From JBDREA01 sp043820265 (GTDB taxonomy: Archaea > Altiarchaeota > Altiarchaeia > IMC4 > JBDREA01), in the NCBI GenBank assembly GCA_043820265.1, contig JBDREA010000098.1:1-46369 (forward strand): a stretch of DNA of 46,369 bases, read 5' to 3'. Positions 39,197-46,369 of the stretch are shown piece after piece; the stretch's first letter is position 1, and each line of letters starts with the position of its first letter. Below the pieces are notes generated by a model. That model was not told where the DNA came from and did no database searches. It was given only the letters and a program-made list of their open reading frames with translations. Made by a program: the position numbers and the translations under genes.

Positions 39197-40834
39197 ATGG
39201 CTCAAATAACCCCCGAATTTCAGGATGCGATGAACCGTAATCCGCGTTTAAAAACATATATCTCTAACCTAAAGGACATCCCCATCCCCACGTTTACAGC
39301 CCAGCTAAACCGGGATATGAAACACGAAGATTTCCCGAATTACATTTACCCGGTCGGGGACCCGATTTTCATCCATGCCTACAAAAAGAGAGGGGAGGGG
39401 ATGTTTTGGCAGGCGATAGAACCTGAGCTCAACGAAAAAGAAAAGGAATTCTATGAAGAGGTTTCAGACAAGCTCATAGCAATCGCGCATATGCTCCCAT
39501 CTGAAAGCGAATCGGAAGAACTCACAAATATCCTCTCCAAGCTCCTAAACAACGCCTGCGAAGTAGAAGGGGTCTCTTCAGACCAACTTGGCGAAAAGTA
39601 TTCTGAGGTTTCTGTGACAAAAAAGATCAAGGTAAACCTTCAGGAATACCAAAATTTAAAATACATGATGATCCGTGACCGGGCGGGCTACGGTTACCTT
39701 GAACCCCTGCTCAGAGACCCATACATCGAAGATATCCATGTCACAGGCGTGGGAAGAGTCTACATGGTGCATAAGATATTTGATGTTTGTCCGACAAGTA
39801 TCGTATTTGAAAATGACATGGTATTGGACAGATACGTCTTCGATGCGTCTGAGAGAGTGGAAAGACCAGTTTCTGTGGCAAGGCCTGTTATCGACGCAGT
39901 AATGCCGGACGGAAGCCGTGTGAACTTCATCTATGGCAGAGAGATAAGCCTTGAAGGAACGAGCTTCACAATCAGAAAATTCGCCAAAATTCCAGTCTCA
40001 ATAACCCAGCTTATCAGTTGGAACACCGGGGCAGCCAAGAACGCCGCCTATCTCTGGCTTTGTCTGGAAAATGGTATGAGCTTATTCGTCTGTGGGGAAA
40101 CAGCTTCTGGGAAGACCACGACGTTAAATGCCATTTGTGCTTTCATCCGTCCGGACGCAAAAATCTTCACAGTAGAAAACACGCCAGAAGTGACTATGCC
40201 GCACGAGATCTGGCAGCATCTTCTGACAAGGGAGGCGGGAAGAGACACCGACATAAAGGAGTTTACCCTACTTAAGGCAGCCCTACGAAGCAGGCCCAAC
40301 TACATTATAGTGGGTGAGATTCGGGGAGCGGAAGGGGCAGTTGCGTTCCAGGCTATGCAGACCGGCCACTCCACGATGGCAACATTCCACGCGGGATCCG
40401 TCCACCAGATGATTCAGCGTCTGATAGGTGACCCCATAAATGTCCCCATCGCATTTATTGATAACCTGAACGTTGTATTGATCCAACAGGCGGTGTACCA
40501 CAACGGTAGGTTTATTAGAAGAATCCTCTCCATCACCGAGCTCACAAAGTACTACGACGAACTCAACAAAGTAGGCTCCTCGCAGGTATTCCAATGGGAC
40601 CCAGTTAAAGACGAACACATCTTCCGAGGATTTCACAACTCCTTCGTTTTAGAGGAAAAAATCGCCAAACAATTGGGATACGAGGACCCGAGAGAGATAT
40701 ACAACGAACTAGATAAAAGGGAGCGAATCCTCACAAAGATGGTGGACGAAAAGATCTTCAACTACTTTGATGTCTGGAAGGTCATCAAGGCATATCGAGA
40801 AGACGGAGAAAAGGGCCTGCCATTCACTATATAG
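39197..40834 (+). CDS. arlI: Archaellum assembly and rotation ATPase ArlI (FlaI)
   Basis: 545 residues, GspE/VirB11-type secretion ATPase. Walker A GETASGKTTT (K306), Asp box IFTVENTPEVTMPHEIWQHL, Walker B NYIIVGEIRGAEGAVAFQAM, His box TGHSTMATFHA. It hydrolyses ATP to assemble and turn the archaellum, working with ArlJ and ArlH. Starts 7 nt after arlH. Confidence 0.95.
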   Translation: MAQITPEFQDAMNRNPRLKTYISNLKDIPIPTFTAQLNRDMKHEDFPNYIYPVGDPIFIHAYKKRGEGMFWQAIEPELNEKEKEFYEEVSDKLIAIAHMLPSESESEELTNILSKLLNNACEVEGVSSDQLGEKYSEVSVTKKIKVNLQEYQNLKYMMIRDRAGYGYLEPLLRDPYIEDIHVTGVGRVYMVHKIFDVCPTSIVFENDMVLDRYVFDASERVERPVSVARPVIDAVMPDGSRVNFIYGREISLEGTSFTIRKFAKIPVSITQLISWNTGAAKNAAYLWLCLENGMSLFVCGETASGKTTTLNAICAFIRPDAKIFTVENTPEVTMPHEIWQHLLTREAGRDTDIKEFTLLKAALRSRPNYIIVGEIRGAEGAVAFQAMQTGHSTMATFHAGSVHQMIQRLIGDPINVPIAFIDNLNVVLIQQAVYHNGRFIRRILSITELTKYYDELNKVGSSQVFQWDPVKDEHIFRGFHNSFVLEEKIAKQLGYEDPREIYNELDKRERILTKMVDEKIFNYFDVWKVIKAYREDGEKGLPFTI

Positions 40835-42589
40835 GTGATTGAAATCGGATTCGAGGAAGAAATTTATCAGGCAGGGTTTCACTCGGTGGACGAGTTCGTA
40901 ACAAAGATAGCTTTCCCCGTAATTGTCGGCGCAATAGTGTTTATGCTGATAGGATTCGCAGGAATCTATTTTGCAGAATTAGGCGGATTTTATTATTTTC
41001 TTCCCTTGAGTTTCCTCGTATTTGGAGGACTTATTATCATGGCGTATCCCCAGATAGTCTTTGAAGAGAAAAAGGCTGACATACACAAAAACATCCATTT
41101 GTTTGTCACATACATGGGATCGCTTTCAACCCTGCATCTACCTAGAAAGGAGATTCTTAGAACAGCAGCCCGAAGAGAGGAATACGGAGAGACTGCAAAG
41201 ATCATCAAAAGGATAATCTATCTCTCGGACCACTGGAACCTGGGATTGGACAAGACATGCGCCCGGATGAGCGGACTAGTGCCCTCAAAGATACTGGGAA
41301 ACTTTCTTGACCGAATGGCTGCCGCCCTTGACTTCGGAGAAAGCATGGAAGAGTTTTTGCTGGGGGAACAAAATGCGGTCATGACAGAGTATGAGGGGGA
41401 ATACACAGAGGCGCTGAAGCGTCTGGATGTGTTAAACGATGTAATCACTTCTCTTGTCATTGCGGGAGCCTTCATGCTTTCAGGGACATTCCTATTGCCG
41501 TTAATCATGGGCTACTCTATGTACTTTCTCTTAGCGGGATCATTTCTTTTCATGGTGTTCATCGATGTTATGATAATCATAGTCATAGGCAACTTCGTCA
41601 CCCAAGACCACATACTGCATCAGCTGCCGATAAAGGATGAAGAATTCATCAAGATGAAACAGTCCCTTTACAAGACAATCCCAGCAACTGCAATTCTTTT
41701 TATTCTTGCTTTCATCCTTTGGTATTTGGACTATGTTCCCCTGGCCCTGGGAGTCAGTTTGTCCCTGTTACCCCTTATTTACACTGGCCGGCTGGCCAAA
41801 AAACAAGAAGCGACCGTACTTCGCAGAGACTACGGATACACCTCTTTTATCCGCTCGCTTGGAGGTTCAATGAGCGCTAAAGGTGGAAGCCTTTACGGAA
41901 CACTGGGACCGATTAGAATACATAACTACGGAGTCCTAAACGACCTGATCCAAAGGCTTTACATGAGGCTGAATATCGGTGCGGACAAAGTGAAGGCTTG
42001 GATGTATTTCAGCGGAGAAACTGGCTCAGAGATGATAGAGAAATTTTCGACCATATTCATCGAAGTGATCCGGGTAGGCGGAGACCCGAAGGTTGCTTCA
42101 GAGATTATCAGTAAAAACTTCACAAGGCTTATGACTGTAAGAGAACTGCGCCTTCAGATGTCGGGAAGCTTTAAGGGAGTATACTATGGAACAATACTTG
42201 GATTAGCTGGCGCAGCCTATGCGAGCGCAGAGATGAGTGTGTTATTGCAAGACACCCTATCCTCAACTATGGGTAACTTGGGATCAGGTGCCATGGAAAA
42301 GGTTGGTTCAGCGGGATTGGATCTCTTTGGGATAATGGACTCAAGCATAAACTTACCACTCGCAAAAGACGTCCTGTTTTTAATATTGGTTGTTCACGCG
42401 GGTTTGACCGCGTTGTCAATTAAGGTGGCAGATGGAGGAAACAAATACGTGGCCCTTGTAGATTTCGTAATAATGGTTTGGCTTGTCGCAATCATCGCTT
42501 TGAGCTTGCCATATATGTTTGAAAACATGTTTGGTATCGGAGGAGAGGCCGAGGCAGCGCGCGAAATAGGTACTGTGGGAAGTCTTTAA
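40835..42589 (+). CDS. arlJ: Archaellum membrane platform protein ArlJ (FlaJ)
   Basis: 584 residues, starting with GTG directly after the arlI stop. Two T2SF (GspF-like) domains with about nine TM helices; the cytoplasmic segments contain FVTYMGSLSTLHLPRKEILR and FFTRL-type IISKNFTRLMTVRELRLQMS. It anchors the filament in the membrane and couples ArlI motion to rotation. Confidence 0.94.
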   Translation: MIEIGFEEEIYQAGFHSVDEFVTKIAFPVIVGAIVFMLIGFAGIYFAELGGFYYFLPLSFLVFGGLIIMAYPQIVFEEKKADIHKNIHLFVTYMGSLSTLHLPRKEILRTAARREEYGETAKIIKRIIYLSDHWNLGLDKTCARMSGLVPSKILGNFLDRMAAALDFGESMEEFLLGEQNAVMTEYEGEYTEALKRLDVLNDVITSLVIAGAFMLSGTFLLPLIMGYSMYFLLAGSFLFMVFIDVMIIIVIGNFVTQDHILHQLPIKDEEFIKMKQSLYKTIPATAILFILAFILWYLDYVPLALGVSLSLLPLIYTGRLAKKQEATVLRRDYGYTSFIRSLGGSMSAKGGSLYGTLGPIRIHNYGVLNDLIQRLYMRLNIGADKVKAWMYFSGETGSEMIEKFSTIFIEVIRVGGDPKVASEIISKNFTRLMTVRELRLQMSGSFKGVYYGTILGLAGAAYASAEMSVLLQDTLSSTMGNLGSGAMEKVGSAGLDLFGIMDSSINLPLAKDVLFLILVVHAGLTALSIKVADGGNKYVALVDFVIMVWLVAIIALSLPYMFENMFGIGGEAEAAREIGTVGSL

Positions 42590-42636
42590 AGAGTATTTAA
42601 TATGATTGGGCAATAACTCAACAAGGAAAAAAAAGA

Positions 42637-44238
42637 ATGGCTGGGCTTCTAGGAAAACTAAAGGGTATCGGAAAGAAGAAGGATGCTGACTCATCTGTTC
42701 CCAAGGATACGCCGTTGCCCACTGATGGGGGGTCTCCAGTTGAGGGAGGTGGGACGCTCCCACCAGGCGTGACAGCGGTTGGAGGAGAAAACCATCCCCA
42801 AGGAGTTACTGCAGCCTCTGGGGGACCCTATCCGGCAGGATCCGGGGGTCTTGCTAGTCCTGAAACCCAGGCCAAACTCTTAGAGATAGAAGCAAAGACC
42901 ATGGAAATCGATGCACTCAAAGAACAGCTTGGAACCATAGATGACAAATCCAAGAGCATTGAAGTCAAGTTAGCTGAAACAGAAAAAATCACTAAGAAAA
43001 GCAAGGAGAAGATTGATGAAATCGATAAAAACATGAAGAAGTTCCTTAGCTTATATGAGATGGTCACAAATCAGATTAATCCCTTTGTTGATTCAAAGGT
43101 TTTTGAGCGGTCGGCATCTAATGCTTCTCTTTTGGATTCCATGCAGGAGGTTGCTCCGCCTGCGCCAGTCATTGAAGAGGAATATGTGGTAGAAGAGGAA
43201 CCGATAAAGGTTGAGGAGCCTTTAGTCCCTAAAGCGGCACCTGACAGGGAAGAGGCTGAAACAGTTGGCGAACAAGAGATCGAATCTTCGCTTAAATCCG
43301 AAGAAGGAGACGACGTTTTGATTATGGAGGCCGTCCACCACAAAGACAACTCTTTAGCGCTCAAACTTTTCGCTTCAATGGTGAACGCAGACGAAGCAAA
43401 AGAAAAAAAGAGCGCGATTTTAAAGAGTCTAGTCGATTTGGGTTGGATTACCCCCCGAGCCCACGCAGACATATCTAAGGAACTGGGAGCAGATGATGAA
43501 GAGGAATATGAAATCGAAGGTCAGGATGTGGGAGAAGAAGAAGATAGTCAACTACCCTTACCTCCTGTCTCAAGCGAGGAGTTGGAGAATCTCGCTCCGT
43601 TGATGAAGTGGATTGATGGCTTAACAGACAAGGTGGGGGTAGATGGTACGACAGACATCCTAAAATATCTTGTGAAACTGGGTTGGGTGACCCCTGATGC
43701 CCACGAAGAACTCTTGAATTATATCGCCGGTGATAAAAGTATGATAACTGGGCCTGGAGGACAGGGTGGACCGGCCCTCATACCGTTAGATGAATATGAG
43801 AAGACCTCAGAAAAGGAGGCTATGGCGCAGAGTTGGATGAGGTACCTGCTGGATAAAGTGGGTGAGGATGGTGCAAAGGAGGTGTTATCCACCTATATTG
43901 AATTTGGATGGGTCACAAAGAAGGCTTACACACAGCTCTCCGAATCGTTTGGGTCCTTTGATGAGATAGACCGTTTAGGGGGGGATCTGAACTATGACCT
44001 GTCTTCAGCCGATCATGCGACTTCGCTCTTTTTCATCTCTAGGATAAAGGGGATGGATGATGCAGAATATGTGTACAAATCCATTGAGAGGATACTTGCT
44101 CAGAGGGGGTTCTCAAAAGAGGGGGATTCCGTAAATGAGTCGGAAAAAGACGGTGACTTGGGTTTTGGGGAAGGATTAGACACTTCAGATTCACTATTAG
44201 AAAATAATCGAGAAAATAAAAGAGGTAGAAAGAAATGA
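42637..44238 (+). CDS. Fused archaellum cytosolic-ring protein ArlCDE with three D/E modules
   Basis: 533 residues. Gly/Pro-rich N-terminus, coiled coil (~75-135), then the ArlC-like FLSLYEMVTNQINPFV. Three copies of the D/E module follow at about residues 239-283 (ILKSLVDLGWITPRAHADIS), 319-363 (ILKYLVKLGWVTPDAHEELL) and 396-438 (VLSTYIEFGWVTKKAYTQLS). The usual LFFISRIKGMDDAEYVYKSI-type end is at ~465-485. ArlCDE forms the ring that receives CheF signals and surrounds ArlH. Fused versions are known; three modules are unusual. Confidence 0.85.
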   Translation: MAGLLGKLKGIGKKKDADSSVPKDTPLPTDGGSPVEGGGTLPPGVTAVGGENHPQGVTAASGGPYPAGSGGLASPETQAKLLEIEAKTMEIDALKEQLGTIDDKSKSIEVKLAETEKITKKSKEKIDEIDKNMKKFLSLYEMVTNQINPFVDSKVFERSASNASLLDSMQEVAPPAPVIEEEYVVEEEPIKVEEPLVPKAAPDREEAETVGEQEIESSLKSEEGDDVLIMEAVHHKDNSLALKLFASMVNADEAKEKKSAILKSLVDLGWITPRAHADISKELGADDEEEYEIEGQDVGEEEDSQLPLPPVSSEELENLAPLMKWIDGLTDKVGVDGTTDILKYLVKLGWVTPDAHEELLNYIAGDKSMITGPGGQGGPALIPLDEYEKTSEKEAMAQSWMRYLLDKVGEDGAKEVLSTYIEFGWVTKKAYTQLSESFGSFDEIDRLGGDLNYDLSSADHATSLFFISRIKGMDDAEYVYKSIERILAQRGFSKEGDSVNESEKDGDLGFGEGLDTSDSLLENNRENKRGRKK

Positions 44239-44702
44239 GCGGTTTTGGAGAAGTGGCGACACAATTGATTCTTTTTATTGCAATTATGGGCATAGTGGCA
44301 GGACTAGTGGTTTACTTTAATTTCTACATATCTGAGACTAAAGGGGCTATGGGAGACCAGAAAAATTACATCAAAAATCAACTGCGTACGGAGATAACCA
44401 TTCCAACAGTTTATTATAAGGCTCAAGCAGGAAATGATGATATATGGGTGTATACCAAGAATGTGGGGAAGACGAATATGAAAACCAGCTGCATAACATT
44501 ATTCGTAGATAACCAAGATATAAATCTGGCTGCAACAGACATCATTTTTGCGGGAAATCGCACTGCAGCAACCCTTTGGAGACCTGATGAGACGCTTCTA
44601 TTGAATGCAAGCGGAAATCTGGATCTGGCAGCTAGCCAGGTTTTCGAAGTCCTAATCGCAACATGCACTGGGGTGACAGACAGCTTCGAATTTTCGACTT
44701 AA
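44235..44702 (+). CDS. arlG: Archaellum stator-like protein ArlG (FlaG)
   Basis: 155 residues. One N-terminal TM (TQLILFIAIMGIVAGLVVYF) and an outer beta-sandwich domain. The SGFGEVATQLILFIAIMG start matches ArlG better than ArlF. ArlG caps a filament that links the motor to the S-layer through ArlF. ATGA overlap with arlCDE. Assignment G versus F for this gene and the next is by N-terminal pattern. Confidence 0.75.
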   Translation: MSGFGEVATQLILFIAIMGIVAGLVVYFNFYISETKGAMGDQKNYIKNQLRTEITIPTVYYKAQAGNDDIWVYTKNVGKTNMKTSCITLFVDNQDINLAATDIIFAGNRTAATLWRPDETLLLNASGNLDLAASQVFEVLIATCTGVTDSFEFST

Positions 44703-44734
44703 ACGGGGCGTTATGGTAAATAGGAGGCAAGGAA

Positions 44735-45199
44735 ATGAGTTTTAGCACAGTTGCAGCCCAAGCCGTGTTTTTTACTGTCGTCTTAACTGTGTTTGTACTG
44801 CTTGTCTCAACATACAACGATTATATAACAGATACTGGAGCTGAGGTGTTAGGTCAGCATAACAGTTTGAAAGATAGATTGGAAACAGACATCAAGGTAA
44901 TAGGCTTCACATATGACAATTCGACCACACCAGATAACGTAGCCATCATCCTTGAAAACAGCGGGGAAACCAAGTTAAAGACAAATTGCATAGACGCATA
45001 CATTGACAGGGTATGGGTCGCCGATGATACCATCACGATAACATTACTAAACACCTCATTTGACCCTACACTATGGAATCCTGGAGAGCAAGCAAGAATA
45101 GATATTGAAGAGAATTTGTTGACAGGTGATCATGAATTATCTGTTGTTACCTGCGAGGGAGTTTTAGCCAATAAGCTGTTTTATACATGCTGCGGTTAG
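44735..45199 (+). CDS. arlF: Archaellum S-layer-binding protein ArlF (FlaF)
   Basis: 154 residues, same architecture: TM at ~8-28 (VAAQAVFFTVVLTVFVLLVS) and a beta domain with several cysteines. The SFSTVAAQAVFF N-terminus is ArlF-like. It would bind S-layer protein as the stator anchor. It ends the cluster; its last 4 nt overlap the convergent gene. A GGAGGCAAGGA ribosome site precedes the ATG. Confidence 0.75.
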   Translation: MSFSTVAAQAVFFTVVLTVFVLLVSTYNDYITDTGAEVLGQHNSLKDRLETDIKVIGFTYDNSTTPDNVAIILENSGETKLKTNCIDAYIDRVWVADDTITITLLNTSFDPTLWNPGEQARIDIEENLLTGDHELSVVTCEGVLANKLFYTCCG

Positions 45200-46281
45200 A
45201 TTAGCGTGTTCATCTGCCAGATGCGTAGCGGATTGTTTATCTTCTTCTTGAATTCATCGGATATGGTTGACAGCTGGTTTTCTGACAATTCATAGGTGCT
45301 CTGAAGATAACTTAGTATATTTTTAACATTTCTTGTGGGTTCATCAACCGCATGTTCAAGGGCGTAGTGGAGGTAGGCGGCAATGTTGGTTTTCCAATTT
45401 TTACCAAAGAAATCTTTTCCATACTGATCTGGTTGTGCACCTATGTATTCAAATATTTCTTCTATTCTTTGTTTACTGGATAGTTCCTTATATTTTTTGT
45501 ATGCCGCTGTCGGTCGAGCCGTATAGCTTTTAGGGTCTAGGATGAGAGTTACGAGATCTTCGATTATTGCTACTCGCATAATTTCCTTATGGCGCTGTTT
45601 GTATCCTAAAGAGTATAGTAACTCCATTGATTTCGCTACGTAAATATCTAAAAAAAATCTTTTTCCCAGATAATCCACCCCATCATAGCTTCTGTCTATT
45701 GCAAGATTGCTAAGCATGTTCAAAAGCAGGTTGAAGATTATCATTGAATTTTGGTCTGATCGTTTTTCAGAGGGTAGTCCGACAACAGATATTACTAGTA
45801 ATTTGAAAAAAAAATTGGACACTTCTTTTCCCATAAAATATATTGAGAAGAGCGATGTGACAAAGTCTAAGTTGTCTTTTCGCCCCATCTTCTCTTGGAT
45901 GCTGTTGGCCCATTCCTCTTTTTGTTGGAGGTTTTTTATGATATGTTGGGCGTCGGTTTCCTCGTGAGGGCTAAATGAGTATCTTCTGACCCATGCATGT
46001 ATGATCTCTGGGTTGGAATAGAAGGGAATTCTTGGTTTTCCACCGACGTGGTATTTTTGACCTTTTATTAAAAATTCTTTTTTTGAGAAATTGTTAAGGC
46101 TTTTTCTGTACGCTTCCTGGGTTTTAACTCCGAGAAGCAGGTTTTCTTTTGCTAAAGTGTAGCTCCAAGACTCCCCGTTTATCATTCTAAGATACAGTCG
46201 GGTCAGAGAATCCTCGGATTTCCCTGTGAGGTCTTCGAGTTTTGCTTGGATTCCCTTGGTTGTGATGGGTGAATTAGTCAT
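45196..46281 (-). CDS. Unknown protein, possible DNA-binding N-terminus
   Basis: 361 residues from the ATG at 46281 (MTNSPITTKGIQAKLEDLTG). An upstream frame to 46368 crosses a TATA-rich region and is unlikely. The N-terminal ~100 residues alternate short helices with a possible wing (FLIKGQKYHVGGKPRIPFYS), suggestive of a winged-helix regulator; the rest is all-helical. Not recognised. Tail-to-tail with the archaellum genes. Confidence 0.55.
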   Translation of the reverse strand: MTNSPITTKGIQAKLEDLTGKSEDSLTRLYLRMINGESWSYTLAKENLLLGVKTQEAYRKSLNNFSKKEFLIKGQKYHVGGKPRIPFYSNPEIIHAWVRRYSFSPHEETDAQHIIKNLQQKEEWANSIQEKMGRKDNLDFVTSLFSIYFMGKEVSNFFFKLLVISVVGLPSEKRSDQNSMIIFNLLLNMLSNLAIDRSYDGVDYLGKRFFLDIYVAKSMELLYSLGYKQRHKEIMRVAIIEDLVTLILDPKSYTARPTAAYKKYKELSSKQRIEEIFEYIGAQPDQYGKDFFGKNWKTNIAAYLHYALEHAVDEPTRNVKNILSYLQSTYELSENQLSTISDEFKKKINNPLRIWQMNTLI

Positions 46282-46299
46282 TTCAGGCCCATGAAGATA

Positions 46300-46345
46300 C
46301 AATATATACCACTGGAGTATATAATATACACTAAGTGAGGGTTTA
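46300..46345 (-). promoter_or_regulatory. TATA-rich promoter region of the 361-residue protein
   Basis: Two GTATATA-type boxes (GTATATATT and AGTGTATATTATATAC on the minus strand) lie 20-55 nt upstream of the ATG at 46281, one of which should be the TATA box. Confidence 0.4.
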
Positions 46346-46369
46346 TAAATTAAACCGATTTTTCTCAAA

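Overview
The window comes from an archaeon. It carries a classic archaeal S13-S4-S11-RpoD-tRNA-Leu-L18e-L13-S9-RpoN-RpoK-S2 operon, BHB-type tRNA introns, a pelota gene, an archaellum motor cluster, a class III (pilin) signal peptide, a UbiA-type archaeal lipid prenyltransferase and an MtrH methyltransferase. Ser/Thr-rich stalked surface proteins, 'ITGKAV'-like secreted N-termini and class III pilins are frequent in DPANN archaea and Altiarchaeota. The sequence alone does not allow a firm placement, and the biosynthetic genes (purF, argJ, carB) argue against an extremely reduced genome.

Layout. 1-1125: a HAD hydrolase (cut by the window edge) and a metallo-beta-lactamase fold hydrolase, minus strand. 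1243-1547: tRNA-like hairpin elements and an intron-containing tRNA-Ser. 1563-6530: the ribosomal protein/RNA polymerase operon with tRNA-Leu inside. 6561-8567: enolase and an unknown partner on the opposite strand. 8777-13740: membrane and surface proteins, including a three-gene coupled unit (TraC-like domain protein, two-TM protein, type IV pilin). 13817-18021: DMT transporter, TrmB regulator with a palindromic operator, and a divergent NMT1/SsuA-type ABC transporter. 18261-19032: a small membrane protein, a MITE-like element at the 3' end of tRNA-Gln, and a tRNA-Gly whose 127-nt intron holds an 83-bp hairpin cassette that is repeated in the tRNA-Gly/tRNA-Gln spacer. 19121-28155: central metabolism (TPI, broken mtrH, DUF4346, DUF460, PurF, ArgJ, rhomboid, CarB C-half, UbiA). 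28216-28522: a tRNA-Thr-like 5' half split by six tandem hairpins, followed by the intact tRNA-Thr. 28683-35171: Cys-rich lipoprotein, hexuloisomerase, pelota, a 1039-residue propeller protein and an ABC ATPase. 35313-38274: two ABC-2 permeases, the first fused to a PrsW-like protease domain. 38410-45199: archaellum genes arlH-I-J-CDE-G-F. 45196-46281: an unknown protein.

The most unusual signal is a family of small hairpins at three tRNA loci. Each has a 3-4 bp clamp, a one-base bulge (or 1x1 mismatch), a perfect 7-9 (up to 13) bp stem and a loop of 3 (once 4) bases. They are not alike in sequence but share this architecture, and they sit inside a tRNA intron, inside the D-loop of a partial tRNA copy, and beside tRNA-derived acceptor-stem repeats. 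Other points of interest are four paired inverted repeats in two divergent promoter regions, an ABC-2/PrsW fusion, a frameshifted mtrH, and long K/E/P-rich extensions on S13 and S11.
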